A stretch of DNA of 64,000 bases from an uncultured Alsobacter sp. (GTDB taxonomy: Bacteria > Pseudomonadota > Alphaproteobacteria > Rhizobiales > Beijerinckiaceae). The notes beneath the pieces are model-generated. The model searched no databases. It saw only the letters and a list, made by a program, of their open reading frames with translations, and was not told where the DNA came from. The stretch covers positions 154,206 through 218,205 of the forward strand of contig NZ_CAMFHB010000004.1 of NCBI RefSeq assembly GCF_945952055.1, read 5' to 3'. A program made the position numbers and the translations under genes. Numbering within the stretch: position 1 is the stretch's first letter; each line of letters opens with the position of its first letter. Shown here piece after piece: positions 54,541 to 63,111 of the stretch.

Positions 54541-54577
54541 GGAGGAGCAAGGGTGAGAACATGGATGGCACTCCCCA

Positions 54578-55333
54578 TCACGTCGCCAGGAAGCCGCCGT
54601 CGACGGGGATGTCGGCCCCGCTGATGTAGGCCGCCTTGTCCGTGGCCAGGAACACGACGACGTTGGCGACGTCGTCCCACTCGCCGGTGCGCCGGAGCGG
54701 GATGCGCTCGATCAGCTTGTCGCGGGTGCCGTGGCTCGCCCCGCGCCGGTCGCGCATCGGCGGCATGACGCCCGGGTTGATGCAGTTGACGCGGATGCCG
54801 TTGGGCCCGAGTTCGGCGGCGGCCGCCTTGGTGAAGGCGACGATGGCGCCCTTGGTGGCGTGGTAGGCCATGTGGACGCCGGGCGTTCCGACTTTGGCGC
54901 AGATCGAGCCGATGGTGACGATCGAGGCCCCCTTGCCCATCAGCGGCCGCATCGTCTGCACCGCCAGGAACGTGCCGCGCAGGTTGATGGCGATGAGCTT
55001 GTCCAGGAGGTCGGACGACAGCACGTCGGGCGCCGCCGAGCCGTTGGCGCCGGCGTTGCAGACGAGGATGTCGACCCTGCCCTCGCGGGCGCCGATGTCG
55101 GCCGCCGCCGCGGCCCAGTCGGCCGGGCTCGACACGTCGAGATGGCAGTAGCGGGCCCGCAGCCCGGCCGCGACCAGCGCCTGCGCCGCCGCCTCGCCGT
55201 CCGCGTCGATGATGTCGGCGAGGATGACGGTGGCGCCGGCCTCGGCCAGGAGGTCCGCCTCCCGCCGGCCCATGCCGGAGGACGCGCCCGTGACGAGGGC
55301 GACGCGGCCTTCGAGCTCCCTGGACGCGCTCAT
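54578..55333 (-). CDS. Short-chain dehydrogenase/reductase (SDR) A of the P450 locus
   Basis: 251 aa. Cofactor site VTGASSGMGRREADLLAEAG with Asp (LADI) suggesting NAD; NAGA near 90; Ser in IGSICAK and YHATK as active site; ends VPDGG-like IPVDGGFLA. Catalyses alcohol/ketone interconversion on the pathway substrate. The start overlaps the flavoprotein 2 stop (ATGA). Confidence 0.9.
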   Translation of the reverse strand: MSASRELEGRVALVTGASSGMGRREADLLAEAGATVILADIIDADGEAAAQALVAAGLRARYCHLDVSSPADWAAAAADIGAREGRVDILVCNAGANGSAAPDVLSSDLLDKLIAINLRGTFLAVQTMRPLMGKGASIVTIGSICAKVGTPGVHMAYHATKGAIVAFTKAAAAELGPNGIRVNCINPGVMPPMRDRRGASHGTRDKLIERIPLRRTGEWDDVANVVVFLATDKAAYISGADIPVDGGFLAT

Positions 55334-56814
55334 GCGGCGGCTCCGTTGTCCGCGAGCGCGGCTTCCGCCGCGATCTGGCCGAAACAGAAGCCCTCCGACA
55401 GGTTCGAGCCGTCGGAGGGGTAGAGCATGCCCGTCGCCTGGCCGAGTTCGCCGGCGGCATAGAGACCGGGGATCGGCTGGCCGCGGGTGTCGAGGATCTG
55501 GGCGCGGGCGTTGCGGCGCGGGCCGCCCGTGGTGTTGGAGCCGCCGGGGTAGAGCTTCACGCAGTAGAAGGGCCCCTCCTCCACCGGCACCATGGTCTCG
55601 GCCGGACGGCCGAAGGGGTCCGGCGAACCCTCGCGGCAGGCGCGGTTGTAGGCCTCGACCTCCGCCTGGGCGGCGGCCGGGTCGGCGACGCCCGCCGCCG
55701 CGGCGGCTTCCGCGATGGTCGATCCCTTCGCGATCCAGCCCCGGGCGACCTCGGCGCTGTTGTCGGCGCTCCAGGTGTAGATCCCGACCGCGTGCGCGCC
55801 GACCGAGGGCAGCGTCAGCATGCCGGCCTTGCGGCGCTTCTCGTCGAAGAACCAGTAGCAGGGGTTTCGCGGCGTTTCGCCCGTCGCCGGATCATAGGCC
55901 AGCAGGTGGTAGTAGAAGCCGTGCAGGAGGTTCGCCTGCGCGCTCTCGTCGGCGAAGCGCTTCCCGTAGCGGTCGGTGATGACGTAGCCGGGCGGGTTCA
56001 GGAACAGGATGACCGGCAGGTCGCTGCCGTCCTCCAGCTGGAAGTTGCCGATGGCGCGGCCGATCATCTGGTTCATGTGCCAGAGGTCGGCGCCGACCTC
56101 CTGGGCCATGCGCACGCCGTCGCCGGTGTTGCCGGGATTGCCGTAGAAATAGACCGGCCAGGTGCGCAGGTAGTCGCGCTTCATGCGCGCATTGTGCAGG
56201 TAGCCACCGCAGGTCAGGATCACGCCCTTGCGGGCACCGATGCGCCGGCCGTCGGTCGTCTCGACGCCGACGATGCGCCCGTCGTCGGCCCGGATGAGGC
56301 GGTCGGCGGGGGAGTCCCACAACACCGGCACGCCGGTCTTGGCATGAAAGTTCTGGGCGAGCTTTTCCCAGAGAAACACGCCGGCCTTGCCGTTGAGGTC
56401 GAGGCGCGTCTTGGCCCCGCCCGGCTGGTACACGCCGAAGGCATCGGACCCTTCGAATTCCGGGTGCTCGGCACCACCGACCCGGGCGAGGTTCAGCTCC
56501 GGGGCGATCTCGAGAAGCCAGTCGATCAGGCCGGTGGCCCGGCGTGCCCAGGCCTCGCTGACGTCGCGGGGCACCATGCCACCGGCGCAGCGGTCGAGAT
56601 AGGCGGTCGCCTTCCCGACGTCGGTCGTCGCCATCATCATGCCGCCCGACATGCGGGTGCTCGGAGTGTGCGCGTCGGCCGGCTCCTTCTCCAGCACGAG
56701 CACCTCGGCGCCGGCCCGCCACGCCGTGATCGCGGCGGCGAGCCCGGCACAGCCGAAGCCCACGACGACGATGTCGGCGCTGCGGTCGAAGCCCAGGGTG
56801 CCGGCGGAGGCCAT
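55330..56814 (-). CDS. FAD-dependent dehydrogenase 2 (3-ketosteroid dehydrogenase/fumarate reductase-like)
   Basis: 494 aa. IVVVGFGCAGLAAAITAWRA (Gly19-x-Gly21-x2-Gly24), the FAD-contact THTPS-like HTPSTRMSGGMMMATTD, and C-terminal EGPFYCVKLYPGGSNTTGG with PIPGLYAAGELGQATGMLYP. This C-terminal arrangement is closer to KstD-type delta1-dehydrogenases and flavocytochrome c than to succinate dehydrogenase. It probably introduces a double bond next to a carbonyl. 2 bases after P450 1. Confidence 0.88.
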   Translation of the reverse strand: MASAGTLGFDRSADIVVVGFGCAGLAAAITAWRAGAEVLVLEKEPADAHTPSTRMSGGMMMATTDVGKATAYLDRCAGGMVPRDVSEAWARRATGLIDWLLEIAPELNLARVGGAEHPEFEGSDAFGVYQPGGAKTRLDLNGKAGVFLWEKLAQNFHAKTGVPVLWDSPADRLIRADDGRIVGVETTDGRRIGARKGVILTCGGYLHNARMKRDYLRTWPVYFYGNPGNTGDGVRMAQEVGADLWHMNQMIGRAIGNFQLEDGSDLPVILFLNPPGYVITDRYGKRFADESAQANLLHGFYYHLLAYDPATGETPRNPCYWFFDEKRRKAGMLTLPSVGAHAVGIYTWSADNSAEVARGWIAKGSTIAEAAAAAGVADPAAAQAEVEAYNRACREGSPDPFGRPAETMVPVEEGPFYCVKLYPGGSNTTGGPRRNARAQILDTRGQPIPGLYAAGELGQATGMLYPSDGSNLSEGFCFGQIAAEAALADNGAAA

Positions 56815-56816
56815 GG

Positions 56817-58016
56817 TCAGCCCGCCTTCCGCACGACGAAGGGGAAGCTGTGGAAGTGCTTGCGGGTGGTGCTCTCGTCGATGGTCGGCGGATTGGCGGG
56901 ATCGAAGTCCGCGCCCGCCGAAAGCAGCGCATGCACGACGAGGTGGATGGTGCCGTATTCGGTGCCCTCGTCGACCTCCATCCCGGCGCCATAGGGAATG
57001 CCGGCCGCCAGGATGCGGCCGACGCAGGCATGCATGCCCGCGCCGAAGGTCATCCCGTGCAGCTGGACCTTGCGGGGCAGTTCGCGGAAGGGGTTGTACT
57101 CGGCCGCATCCGGCCCGAACACGGACGGGTCGCGGTTACCCTGGGCGATGTTGATGTCGACGATCTCGGCCTCGGCCGCGGTCTCGCCGTTGGGCAGGTG
57201 CACCGGGCACAGCGCCTTGCGGCGGGCGACGGGGCTCGCCGGGTGCAGGCGCAGCGCCTCCCAGACGAACTTCTGCATCAGGCCCGGATCGTCGAGGAGC
57301 TTCTGGCGCGTCTCGGGATGCTTTTTGCACCACGAGAGGATCTCCCACATGGTGTTCTGCAGGCCGTTGGCCATTGTGAAGGCGCCGGCCAGGATGAAGA
57401 AGGCCGTGTCGCGCACGAGCTGGTCTTCCTCGATCCGCCCGTCGAAAGCCTGCAGCAGGCGCGTGAGCATGTCGTCCGGCAGCTCGACCGAGGGGTCCTT
57501 TTCCCTGGCGGCGATGAGGGCCCGCCGGCGGGCGGCGGAGTGCTCGTAGTAGGATTCGCGGAAGATGCGCAGCGCGTCGACGATCTCGGCGATCGCGGCC
57601 TCGCGGTTGCCGCCGATCATCTGGCCCATGGTCGGCGCCTTGCCGAGCTTGCCGATGATGAGAAGGATCTTGTCGGTCTGCTCCTGCGTGTGGTCGCGGT
57701 CGAGGCCGGAGGCGTCGGCGACCAGGTTGACCAGCACGCGGTAGGCGAATTTCGACAGGTCGCCGCGGCCCTCGGCGACGACGGGCTCCAGCGTCTCCTT
57801 GAGCGCGTTCGGGAACACCTTGTTCTGGTAATTCCGGAAGAACTCGCGGGTGAACAGGCTCTGGACGACGCGGCGCTTCTCCTTGTGCTCGTCGCCGTGG
57901 AGGCTGACCACGGTCGTCGGCAGGAAGATCGGGTCGGCGTCGTAGAGCGCCTGCTTGAGGTCGGGCAGGCGCAGCGCGGGCTCGAGCTGCGCGAAGACGT
58001 TCAGGTTATGCGTCAT
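56817..58016 (-). CDS. Cytochrome P450 1, divergent
   Basis: 399 aa soluble bacterial-type P450. ExxR is Glu253-x2-Arg256 (EALRLHP), heme-thiolate FGAGMHACVG with Cys331. The I-helix reads AGAFTMAN at 210-217, so the usual acidic residue before Thr is Phe. An extra stretch of about 14 residues follows the Cys loop (IPYGAGMEVDEGTEYG). Oxidises the pathway substrate with electrons from a redox partner not encoded here. Sister of the P450 at 60253-61425. Confidence 0.92.
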   Translation of the reverse strand: MTHNLNVFAQLEPALRLPDLKQALYDADPIFLPTTVVSLHGDEHKEKRRVVQSLFTREFFRNYQNKVFPNALKETLEPVVAEGRGDLSKFAYRVLVNLVADASGLDRDHTQEQTDKILLIIGKLGKAPTMGQMIGGNREAAIAEIVDALRIFRESYYEHSAARRRALIAAREKDPSVELPDDMLTRLLQAFDGRIEEDQLVRDTAFFILAGAFTMANGLQNTMWEILSWCKKHPETRQKLLDDPGLMQKFVWEALRLHPASPVARRKALCPVHLPNGETAAEAEIVDINIAQGNRDPSVFGPDAAEYNPFRELPRKVQLHGMTFGAGMHACVGRILAAGIPYGAGMEVDEGTEYGTIHLVVHALLSAGADFDPANPPTIDESTTRKHFHSFPFVVRKAG

Positions 58017-58040
58017 GTGCCATTCCCTCCCGTGTCGCCT

Positions 58041-58802
58041 TCAGAGGTTCGTGATGCCGAGTGACAGGCCGCCATCGACCACCAGCGAGGTGCCGGTGGT
58101 CCATTCCGCGCAACACATGTGGGCGATGCCCTCGGCTAGCTCTTCCTCGGTGCCGATGCGCCCGAGCGCGTGCGAGGATTCGAGCGACTTCATCCGCACA
58201 ACCTGCTGCTCGGCCGTGATGATGCCCGCCCGGATGTTGAGCTCGGTCGAGACCGCGCCCGGGATGACGCAGTTGACGCGGATCCCCTTGGGGCCGAGTT
58301 CGGCCGCCAGGACGCGCGCCAGCACCTCGACGGCGCCCTTGGTGGCCGCGTAGGGCGACACGCCCGGGAAGGACCGTCGCGTGTGCACCGAGCCGAGGAA
58401 GATGACGGCGCCGCGGCGCTTTTCGAGGTGCGGCACGGCGAGCCCGGTCAGGATCATGCCGGAGACGACGTTGCTGTCGAAGACGTCGAGCAGGGCCTTG
58501 CGGTCCATGGTGTCGATGGGCCCGCGCAGCATGTTGCCGGCATTGTTGACGAGGGCGTCCAGCCCGCCGCCATGCGCCACCGCGGCCTCGACGACGCGCG
58601 CGCAGTCCTCGTCCTGCGTGATGTCGGCCACCTCGTAGCGGCAGAGCGGGCCGATGCTCTCGGCGACCGCCTTCAGCTTCTCCGGGCGCCGGCCGCAGAT
58701 CGTCACCTTCGCGCCGTGGCGGGCGAAATGGCGGGCCGTGCCCTCGCCGATGCCGGAGCCGCCGCCCGTGATGAGGACGGACATGGTGTTCATGGCTCTC
58801 AT
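58041..58802 (-). CDS. Short-chain dehydrogenase/reductase (SDR) B of the P450 locus
   Basis: 253 aa. [20 protein letters not shown], then ICGRR (Arg residues after beta-2 suggest NADP), NNAGN, active site YAATK, and VVDGGLSLG near the end. The start at 58802 overlaps the ThuA-like stop (ATGA); ATGs at 58793 and 58784 are alternatives. It lies between the ThuA-like gene and P450 1. Confidence 0.88.
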   Translation of the reverse strand: MRAMNTMSVLITGGGSGIGEGTARHFARHGAKVTICGRRPEKLKAVAESIGPLCRYEVADITQDEDCARVVEAAVAHGGGLDALVNNAGNMLRGPIDTMDRKALLDVFDSNVVSGMILTGLAVPHLEKRRGAVIFLGSVHTRRSFPGVSPYAATKGAVEVLARVLAAELGPKGIRVNCVIPGAVSTELNIRAGIITAEQQVVRMKSLESSHALGRIGTEEELAEGIAHMCCAEWTTGTSLVVDGGLSLGITNL

Positions 58803-59503
58803 GCGGCTTTTCCCTTGTCGCAGCCCATGGCCCACTGGGCAGCCTGGCGCAGCAGGCGGGCGTGATTGGGCTCCGTGATCGAGGCCACGTCGTGCCCCGT
58901 GGTGATGGTGACCGACCGGCCATGCTCGCCGGCGCGGCCGAGCGCCCAGGCCACCGGATAGCTGTCGCCCGCTGATGCGGTCCCCTCGGCGAGAACGACG
59001 GCCTGCGGATCGATGGCGAGCGCCCGGTAATGTTCGTCGGTGACCGTGAACGGCTTCACGCCGGCGGTCACCGCGTGCTCCTTCACGGTGTGGACATGCA
59101 CCGGCTCGACGCCGGGCACGTGGAAGCTCTGCCCCCACACCCAGCCGCCGCCGATGAGGTCGTGCCATCCCGGCCAGTCGTCGAAGCTGATGCAGCCCGT
59201 GTGCAGCGACAGGATCCCGCCGCCATGCGCGGCATGGCCCGTGAGCGCGTCCTTCAGGTCGGCGCCCACGGCGTAGCCCCATTCGGCGCGGAAGGGGTCG
59301 TATTTCTCGTTGCCCAGCATGCGCCAGCGCAGGCCCTGGACGACGACGAGGTCCGCCCTGCCCCGCGCCAGGCCCGCAACGAGCTCGGACGGCTGCGTCA
59401 CGATCTCCACGGCGAGCCCCGTCGTCGACAGGATGCCGGCCGCGGCGGCCGCCATGCGGTCGAAGTCGTGGAAGATGCCGCCGGTGAAGAGGAGCGCGCG
59501 CAT
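58799..59503 (-). CDS. ThuA-domain protein of the P450 locus
   Basis: 234 aa. Begins [20 protein letters not shown], with [34 protein letters not shown] and [20 protein letters not shown], the ThuA layout with its conserved His and Gly-rich loop. The other ThuA protein in the window (33458-34192) is only distantly similar. Its presence beside P450s and SDRs suggests a keto-sugar or glycoside step, or an unrecognised hydrolase role. Confidence 0.82.
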   Translation of the reverse strand: MRALLFTGGIFHDFDRMAAAAAGILSTTGLAVEIVTQPSELVAGLARGRADLVVVQGLRWRMLGNEKYDPFRAEWGYAVGADLKDALTGHAAHGGGILSLHTGCISFDDWPGWHDLIGGGWVWGQSFHVPGVEPVHVHTVKEHAVTAGVKPFTVTDEHYRALAIDPQAVVLAEGTASAGDSYPVAWALGRAGEHGRSVTITTGHDVASITEPNHARLLRQAAQWAMGCDKGKAA

Positions 59504-59509
59504 GCCGCC

Positions 59510-60256
59510 TCAGTTCCTCGGCAACTGCTTGAGCAGGCTGTGGCTGACGCCGCCGTCGACCACGAGCTGGTGGCCGTTGACGTAGCGGGCGCTGTCGGAG
59601 GCGAGGTACCAGACCGCCTCGGCGATGTCCTCGATGGTGCCCAGCCCGCCGTTCGGCACCGCGCCGCCGCGCAGCGCCCGCGTCTTCGGGTCGGCGTAGA
59701 AGGGCGCCGACATGCCGCCGTCGATGAAGCCCGGCGCCACGCAGTTCACCCGCAGCCCCAGGGGGCCCCACTCGATGGCCATGTGCTGGGTGAGCGTGGC
59801 GATGGCGGCCTTGGCGGCCGGGTAGGCCCCGGTGCCCGGCCCCGGCGTGATGGCGTTGATCGAGGTCAGGTTGACGATGGCACCTGGCTTGCCGGCCTTG
59901 GTCATGGCGTGCGCGGCCACCCAGGCGCAGGTGTAAGTGCCCATCAGGTGGACGTCGAGCACGCGGCGGAACTGGTCGGGCGTCTGCTCCAGGAGCGACC
60001 CCAGCGCCAGGATGCCGGCATTGTTGACGAGCACGTCCGGAGCCCCGAACCGCTCGAAGGCGGCCTCGATGGCCGCCTGGTCCGTGACGCTGGCCAGCAG
60101 GGCGACGCCGTTCTTCAGCGTGGCCGCCATGGCCTGCGTCTTCGCCGGATCGACGTCGACGATGCCGACGCGCCAGCCCTCCCGGTCGAACTTGAGGGCG
60201 ATTCCTGCGCCGAGGCCGGCGGCGGCGCCGGTGACGATGACGGACTTCATGCTCAT
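59510..60256 (-). CDS. Short-chain dehydrogenase/reductase (SDR) C of the P450 locus
   Basis: 248 aa. IVTGAAAGLGAGIALKFDRE, then VDVD indicating NAD, NNAGI, active site Ser/Tyr/Lys in NLTSINA and YPAAKAA, and QLVVDGGVSHS. The ATG at 60256 overlaps the P450 2 stop (ATGA). 6 bases separate it from the ThuA-like gene. Confidence 0.9.
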   Translation of the reverse strand: MSMKSVIVTGAAAGLGAGIALKFDREGWRVGIVDVDPAKTQAMAATLKNGVALLASVTDQAAIEAAFERFGAPDVLVNNAGILALGSLLEQTPDQFRRVLDVHLMGTYTCAWVAAHAMTKAGKPGAIVNLTSINAITPGPGTGAYPAAKAAIATLTQHMAIEWGPLGLRVNCVAPGFIDGGMSAPFYADPKTRALRGGAVPNGGLGTIEDIAEAVWYLASDSARYVNGHQLVVDGGVSHSLLKQLPRN

Positions 60257-61425
60257 GAGGAGGCTCCGGGGGCGAGCAGCACCGGGTAGGACGAGAAGTT
60301 CTTGCGCACGGTCGTGGTGTCCTGGATCGCGGGACGGGCCGGGTCGGGCCGCACGTCGCGCGCCATCAGGGCCCGCACGAGCTGCGTGACGATGCCGTAC
60401 TGGTGGTCGGCGGGATTGGTGTCCGGGCCCGACACGAGCCCGCCGTCGAGGTCGCGGCCGAGGCACATGTGCATGCCGAAGCCGAAGGTCAGGCCCCAGG
60501 GCTGGATGCCCTTCGGATACTCACGGTCCGGGTCGAAGACGTCGGCCGTCGGGCCGAACAGGTCGGCCTGCCGGTTGGCGGCGGCGAGGTCGAGCACCAC
60601 GCGCTGGCCCGACACCGGGCACTCGCCCTCTTTCAGGCGCCACGCGACCGGGCTCGCCGGGTGCAGGCGGAAGCTCTCGTGGACGCAGCGCTGGAGGAAG
60701 AGCGGGTCGTCGAGCAGCTTGCGGCGGGCGTCGAGATCGGGCCACCGCAGAAACACCTCGTGCAACGCGTGGATCATCGAGTTGGCGGTCGAGTGGGAGC
60801 CTGCCTGCAGGAAGAACGCCATCTCGCGCAGGATGACGTCGTCCGACAGGCCGAGCTTCTCCTGGTCGCGCAGCAGCAGGGTGAGGATGTCGCGCGGAAG
60901 GTCGTCCCCGCCCCTGGCGAGCGCCTCCTTGCGGCGGGCGACGGAGGGAGCGTGGAACGTCGTGCGCAGTTCCTCCAACCCCGCCCGCACCTCGGCGCGG
61001 ACCTGCTCCTTGTCGCGGGTGGAGTGGACGAGCGTGGCGCCCTCGGAAAAGATCTTCACGAGGCGCAGCAGGCGCTCGGTCTCGGCCGCCGACTTTTCCG
61101 GGCGGTCGATGCCGGCGAAGTCGGCCGTCAGGTTCATCGTGACGCGGTAGCCGAAGTCGACGAGGTCCATGTGCCCGTCGGTGCCGACGGTGCGGAAGAC
61201 CTGGGCGAGCGCCGGGGGAAACACGTTCGCCTCATACCAGGCGAAGTAGTCCTTGCGCAGGATCGAGAACTCCAGGACCCGGCGCTTGTGGTGCTCGGCG
61301 CCGTGCAGGGTGAGCAACACGTCGGCCATGACCACGCCGCCCTCATCGTAGAGGGCCTGCCGCATGCTCCGGTCGGCGAGAACCTTCGAGATCTCGTTGT
61401 AGTCGGTGACGACCCGCTCGTTCAT
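60253..61425 (-). CDS. Cytochrome P450 2, divergent
   Basis: 390 aa. ExxR Glu250-x2-Arg253 (ESFRLHP), heme loop FGFGMHMCLG with Cys321. I-helix AGSHSTAN at 208-215: the acidic residue is replaced by His, Thr213 is kept one place further on. It carries the same post-heme insertion as P450 1 (VSGPDTNPADHQYG) and a matching C-terminal tail (TTTVRKNFSSYPVLL), so the two are paralogues. First gene of the leftward operon; LysR box B is about 200 bases upstream. No ferredoxin gene nearby. Confidence 0.92.
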   Translation of the reverse strand: MNERVVTDYNEISKVLADRSMRQALYDEGGVVMADVLLTLHGAEHHKRRVLEFSILRKDYFAWYEANVFPPALAQVFRTVGTDGHMDLVDFGYRVTMNLTADFAGIDRPEKSAAETERLLRLVKIFSEGATLVHSTRDKEQVRAEVRAGLEELRTTFHAPSVARRKEALARGGDDLPRDILTLLLRDQEKLGLSDDVILREMAFFLQAGSHSTANSMIHALHEVFLRWPDLDARRKLLDDPLFLQRCVHESFRLHPASPVAWRLKEGECPVSGQRVVLDLAAANRQADLFGPTADVFDPDREYPKGIQPWGLTFGFGMHMCLGRDLDGGLVSGPDTNPADHQYGIVTQLVRALMARDVRPDPARPAIQDTTTVRKNFSSYPVLLAPGASS

Positions 61426-61627
61426 GGCGCCTGCTCCCCTTGCCGTACGCATCCGCACGGGTGCCGCGGTTCGCCAGGGAGAGACAGGAACGGCGCGTCC
61501 GCCCAGGACACGCGCACGAAGCCGCGGGGCCGCCACGGCGATCGTCCTCCGGCTCCTCCCTGAGACCGCGGACTCGTGCGACGGTTCCCCATCGCGCGGG
61601 AGTGGTCAATTTCAATAAACCAAAGGC

Positions 61628-61650
61628 CGCTATCTGTTTTCCAGATAGCG
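61628..61650. promoter_or_regulatory. LysR box B (CGCTATC-N9-GATAGCG)
   Basis: Inverted repeat with 7-base arms and a 9-base spacer (TGTTTTCCA); including spacer bases the arms extend to a perfect 9 bp. Contains ATC-N9-GAT, like box A. It lies between the VOC gene end (61666) and the P450 2 start (61425), the expected promoter region of the operon. Confidence 0.8.
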
Positions 61651-61665
61651 TTTGATCGTGCCGTC

Positions 61666-62208
61666 TCAGGCCCGCGCCTTGGGCCAGCTCTCGCGGATCG
61701 GATCGGACCCGTCCCAGTCCCGGGACGCGTCGGCGATCTGCTCGAAGACCGACCGCCGCGCGGCATTGAACTCGGCCACCTCGAAGATCGTGTCGGGATC
61801 GGCCGGATGCTCGAGATAGCCGAAGGGGCCGTAGCCCGAGCGGCCCTCGTGGACCATCGCCCAGCCGGCGGCCCGCGCCCGTGCGATGGTGGCGTCGAAA
61901 TCCGGCGCCCACGACGAGACGTGCTGCAAGGGCCCCCCATCGGGGTACCGCTCGAGCCATTCCGTGTAGAGGCTGCGGCCGGGGCTCACCTGCTGGATGA
62001 GCTCGATCTGGTGGCTGCCGCTGTTGGCCAGGGCCGCGTGCATGACGAGGTCGATCGGCTGGCCGCGATACACGCAGACCGGGATGCGGATCTCGCGGGC
62101 GACGAACCAGGGCCCGATGCCGACCACCTCGGCCATGAAGCGCATGCGGGCGTCGATGTCGGGGACCACGTAGCCGGACTGGCGGATCGGCCCGAAGATG
62201 CGGCTCAT
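61666..62208 (-). CDS. VOC superfamily (glyoxalase-like) protein
   Basis: 180 aa, two beta-alpha-beta3 modules. RQSGYVVPDIDARMRFMAEV at the start, HQIELIQQVSPGRSLYTEWL with the first Glu ligand, LQHVSSWAPDFDATIARARA with His, and IFEVAEFN with the second Glu. The metal set His/Glu suggests an active isomerase, lyase or dioxygenase-type enzyme. It lies upstream of the P450 operon on the same strand, separated by box B, and may be the first enzyme or a separate unit. Confidence 0.85.
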   Translation of the reverse strand: MSRIFGPIRQSGYVVPDIDARMRFMAEVVGIGPWFVAREIRIPVCVYRGQPIDLVMHAALANSGSHQIELIQQVSPGRSLYTEWLERYPDGGPLQHVSSWAPDFDATIARARAAGWAMVHEGRSGYGPFGYLEHPADPDTIFEVAEFNAARRSVFEQIADASRDWDGSDPIRESWPKARA

Positions 62209-62250
62209 GACGTCACTCCCTTGTCCGGCCGAGACTGGCCCCGCAGGACC

Positions 62251-62292
62251 GCTGTTGGCAATGGCCGTGGGACAATCGCGAGTCCCAACAGC
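62251..62292. promoter_or_regulatory. Nested inverted repeat upstream of the VOC gene
   Basis: Outer arms GCTGTTGG and CCAACAGC (8 bp, 26 bases apart) enclose GGGAC-N8-GTCCC. It sits 43 bases before the VOC start, between it and the divergent GNAT gene. Could be an operator or a leader hairpin. Confidence 0.5.
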
Positions 62293-62387
62293 ATCTTGTG
62301 CGAACGAGCACAGACATTGATTCCGCTTCAGCGTGTAATTTTTTGTCTTACATGCTGCCGATTGCGGCGCGCGGCGGAGGCGAGGCC

Positions 62388-62858
62388 ATGATCATCAGAC
62401 CGTTCGAAGCAGGCGACGCTCCGGCCCTGGCTCCCCTCCTCGAGCAGATGCAGGCGCACTACGGGGTCGCCTGCCCTCCGCGCGACGAGATCGTCGCCAG
62501 CCTCCTCGACCTTCCGCCAGGCAACAGGATTCTCTTGGCCCAGCTCGCGCTGGGCCACCTCGCCGGGTTTGCGGCGCTCGCGACCGTCTTTCCCGGTCCC
62601 GGCCTGCGCAAGGGGCTGTTCCTGAAGGAACTCTACGTGGATGCGGACCGTCGCGGCGAAGGCATCGGCAAGGCCCTGATGCAGGCCATCGCGCGCGTTG
62701 CGGCACAGGAAGGCTTCGGCCGCGTCGATTGGACGGCCGACCGCACCAAGCCCCAGCTTTCTGCCTTCTACGAGGGGCTGGGCGCCACGGCGCAGGACGA
62801 GAAGCAGTTCTACCGGATCAGTGGCGACGCTCTCGCCACGCTGGCCACGACCTCCTGA
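62388..62858 (+). CDS. GNAT family N-acetyltransferase
   Basis: 156 aa. MIIRPFEAGDAPALAPLLEQ at the N-terminus, LFLKELYVDADRRGEGIGKAL with the acetyl-CoA pyrophosphate loop (RRGEGIG), and DWTADRTKPQLSAFYEGLGA, ending with KQFYRI. Probably acetylates a small amine; substrate unknown. GGAGG precedes the ATG at 62388. Divergent from the VOC gene. Confidence 0.88.
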   Translation: MIIRPFEAGDAPALAPLLEQMQAHYGVACPPRDEIVASLLDLPPGNRILLAQLALGHLAGFAALATVFPGPGLRKGLFLKELYVDADRRGEGIGKALMQAIARVAAQEGFGRVDWTADRTKPQLSAFYEGLGATAQDEKQFYRISGDALATLATTS

Positions 62859-63111
62859 CCGACCGTCGGATTGCGCCTTTGCCCTGACGCAGGACCAGTG
62901 TCCCAAGCTGGGACATATGGCCACGCTCAGGCTGCATCGCCTTAGGGTAGTTTTGTCAGGATTTGCACGTATTCGTCAGTCCGTTGGCGCAACAGCCAGT
63001 ACCAAGGTCCGGCAAGTAGGAGGGACGCTTTTTCGCCCTGCTCCCGGGTCCGAGCCGCACCTGAATTGTTTGCTTTGATCTCTTCAATTGCCCGCCCGCC
63101 AAGGATTGCAG

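Noticed and set aside
61628..61650. Terminator of the VOC gene
   Set aside because: The stem could fold, but no T-run follows on the minus strand, and the same 7-9-7 layout at the LysR gene start points to a regulator site.
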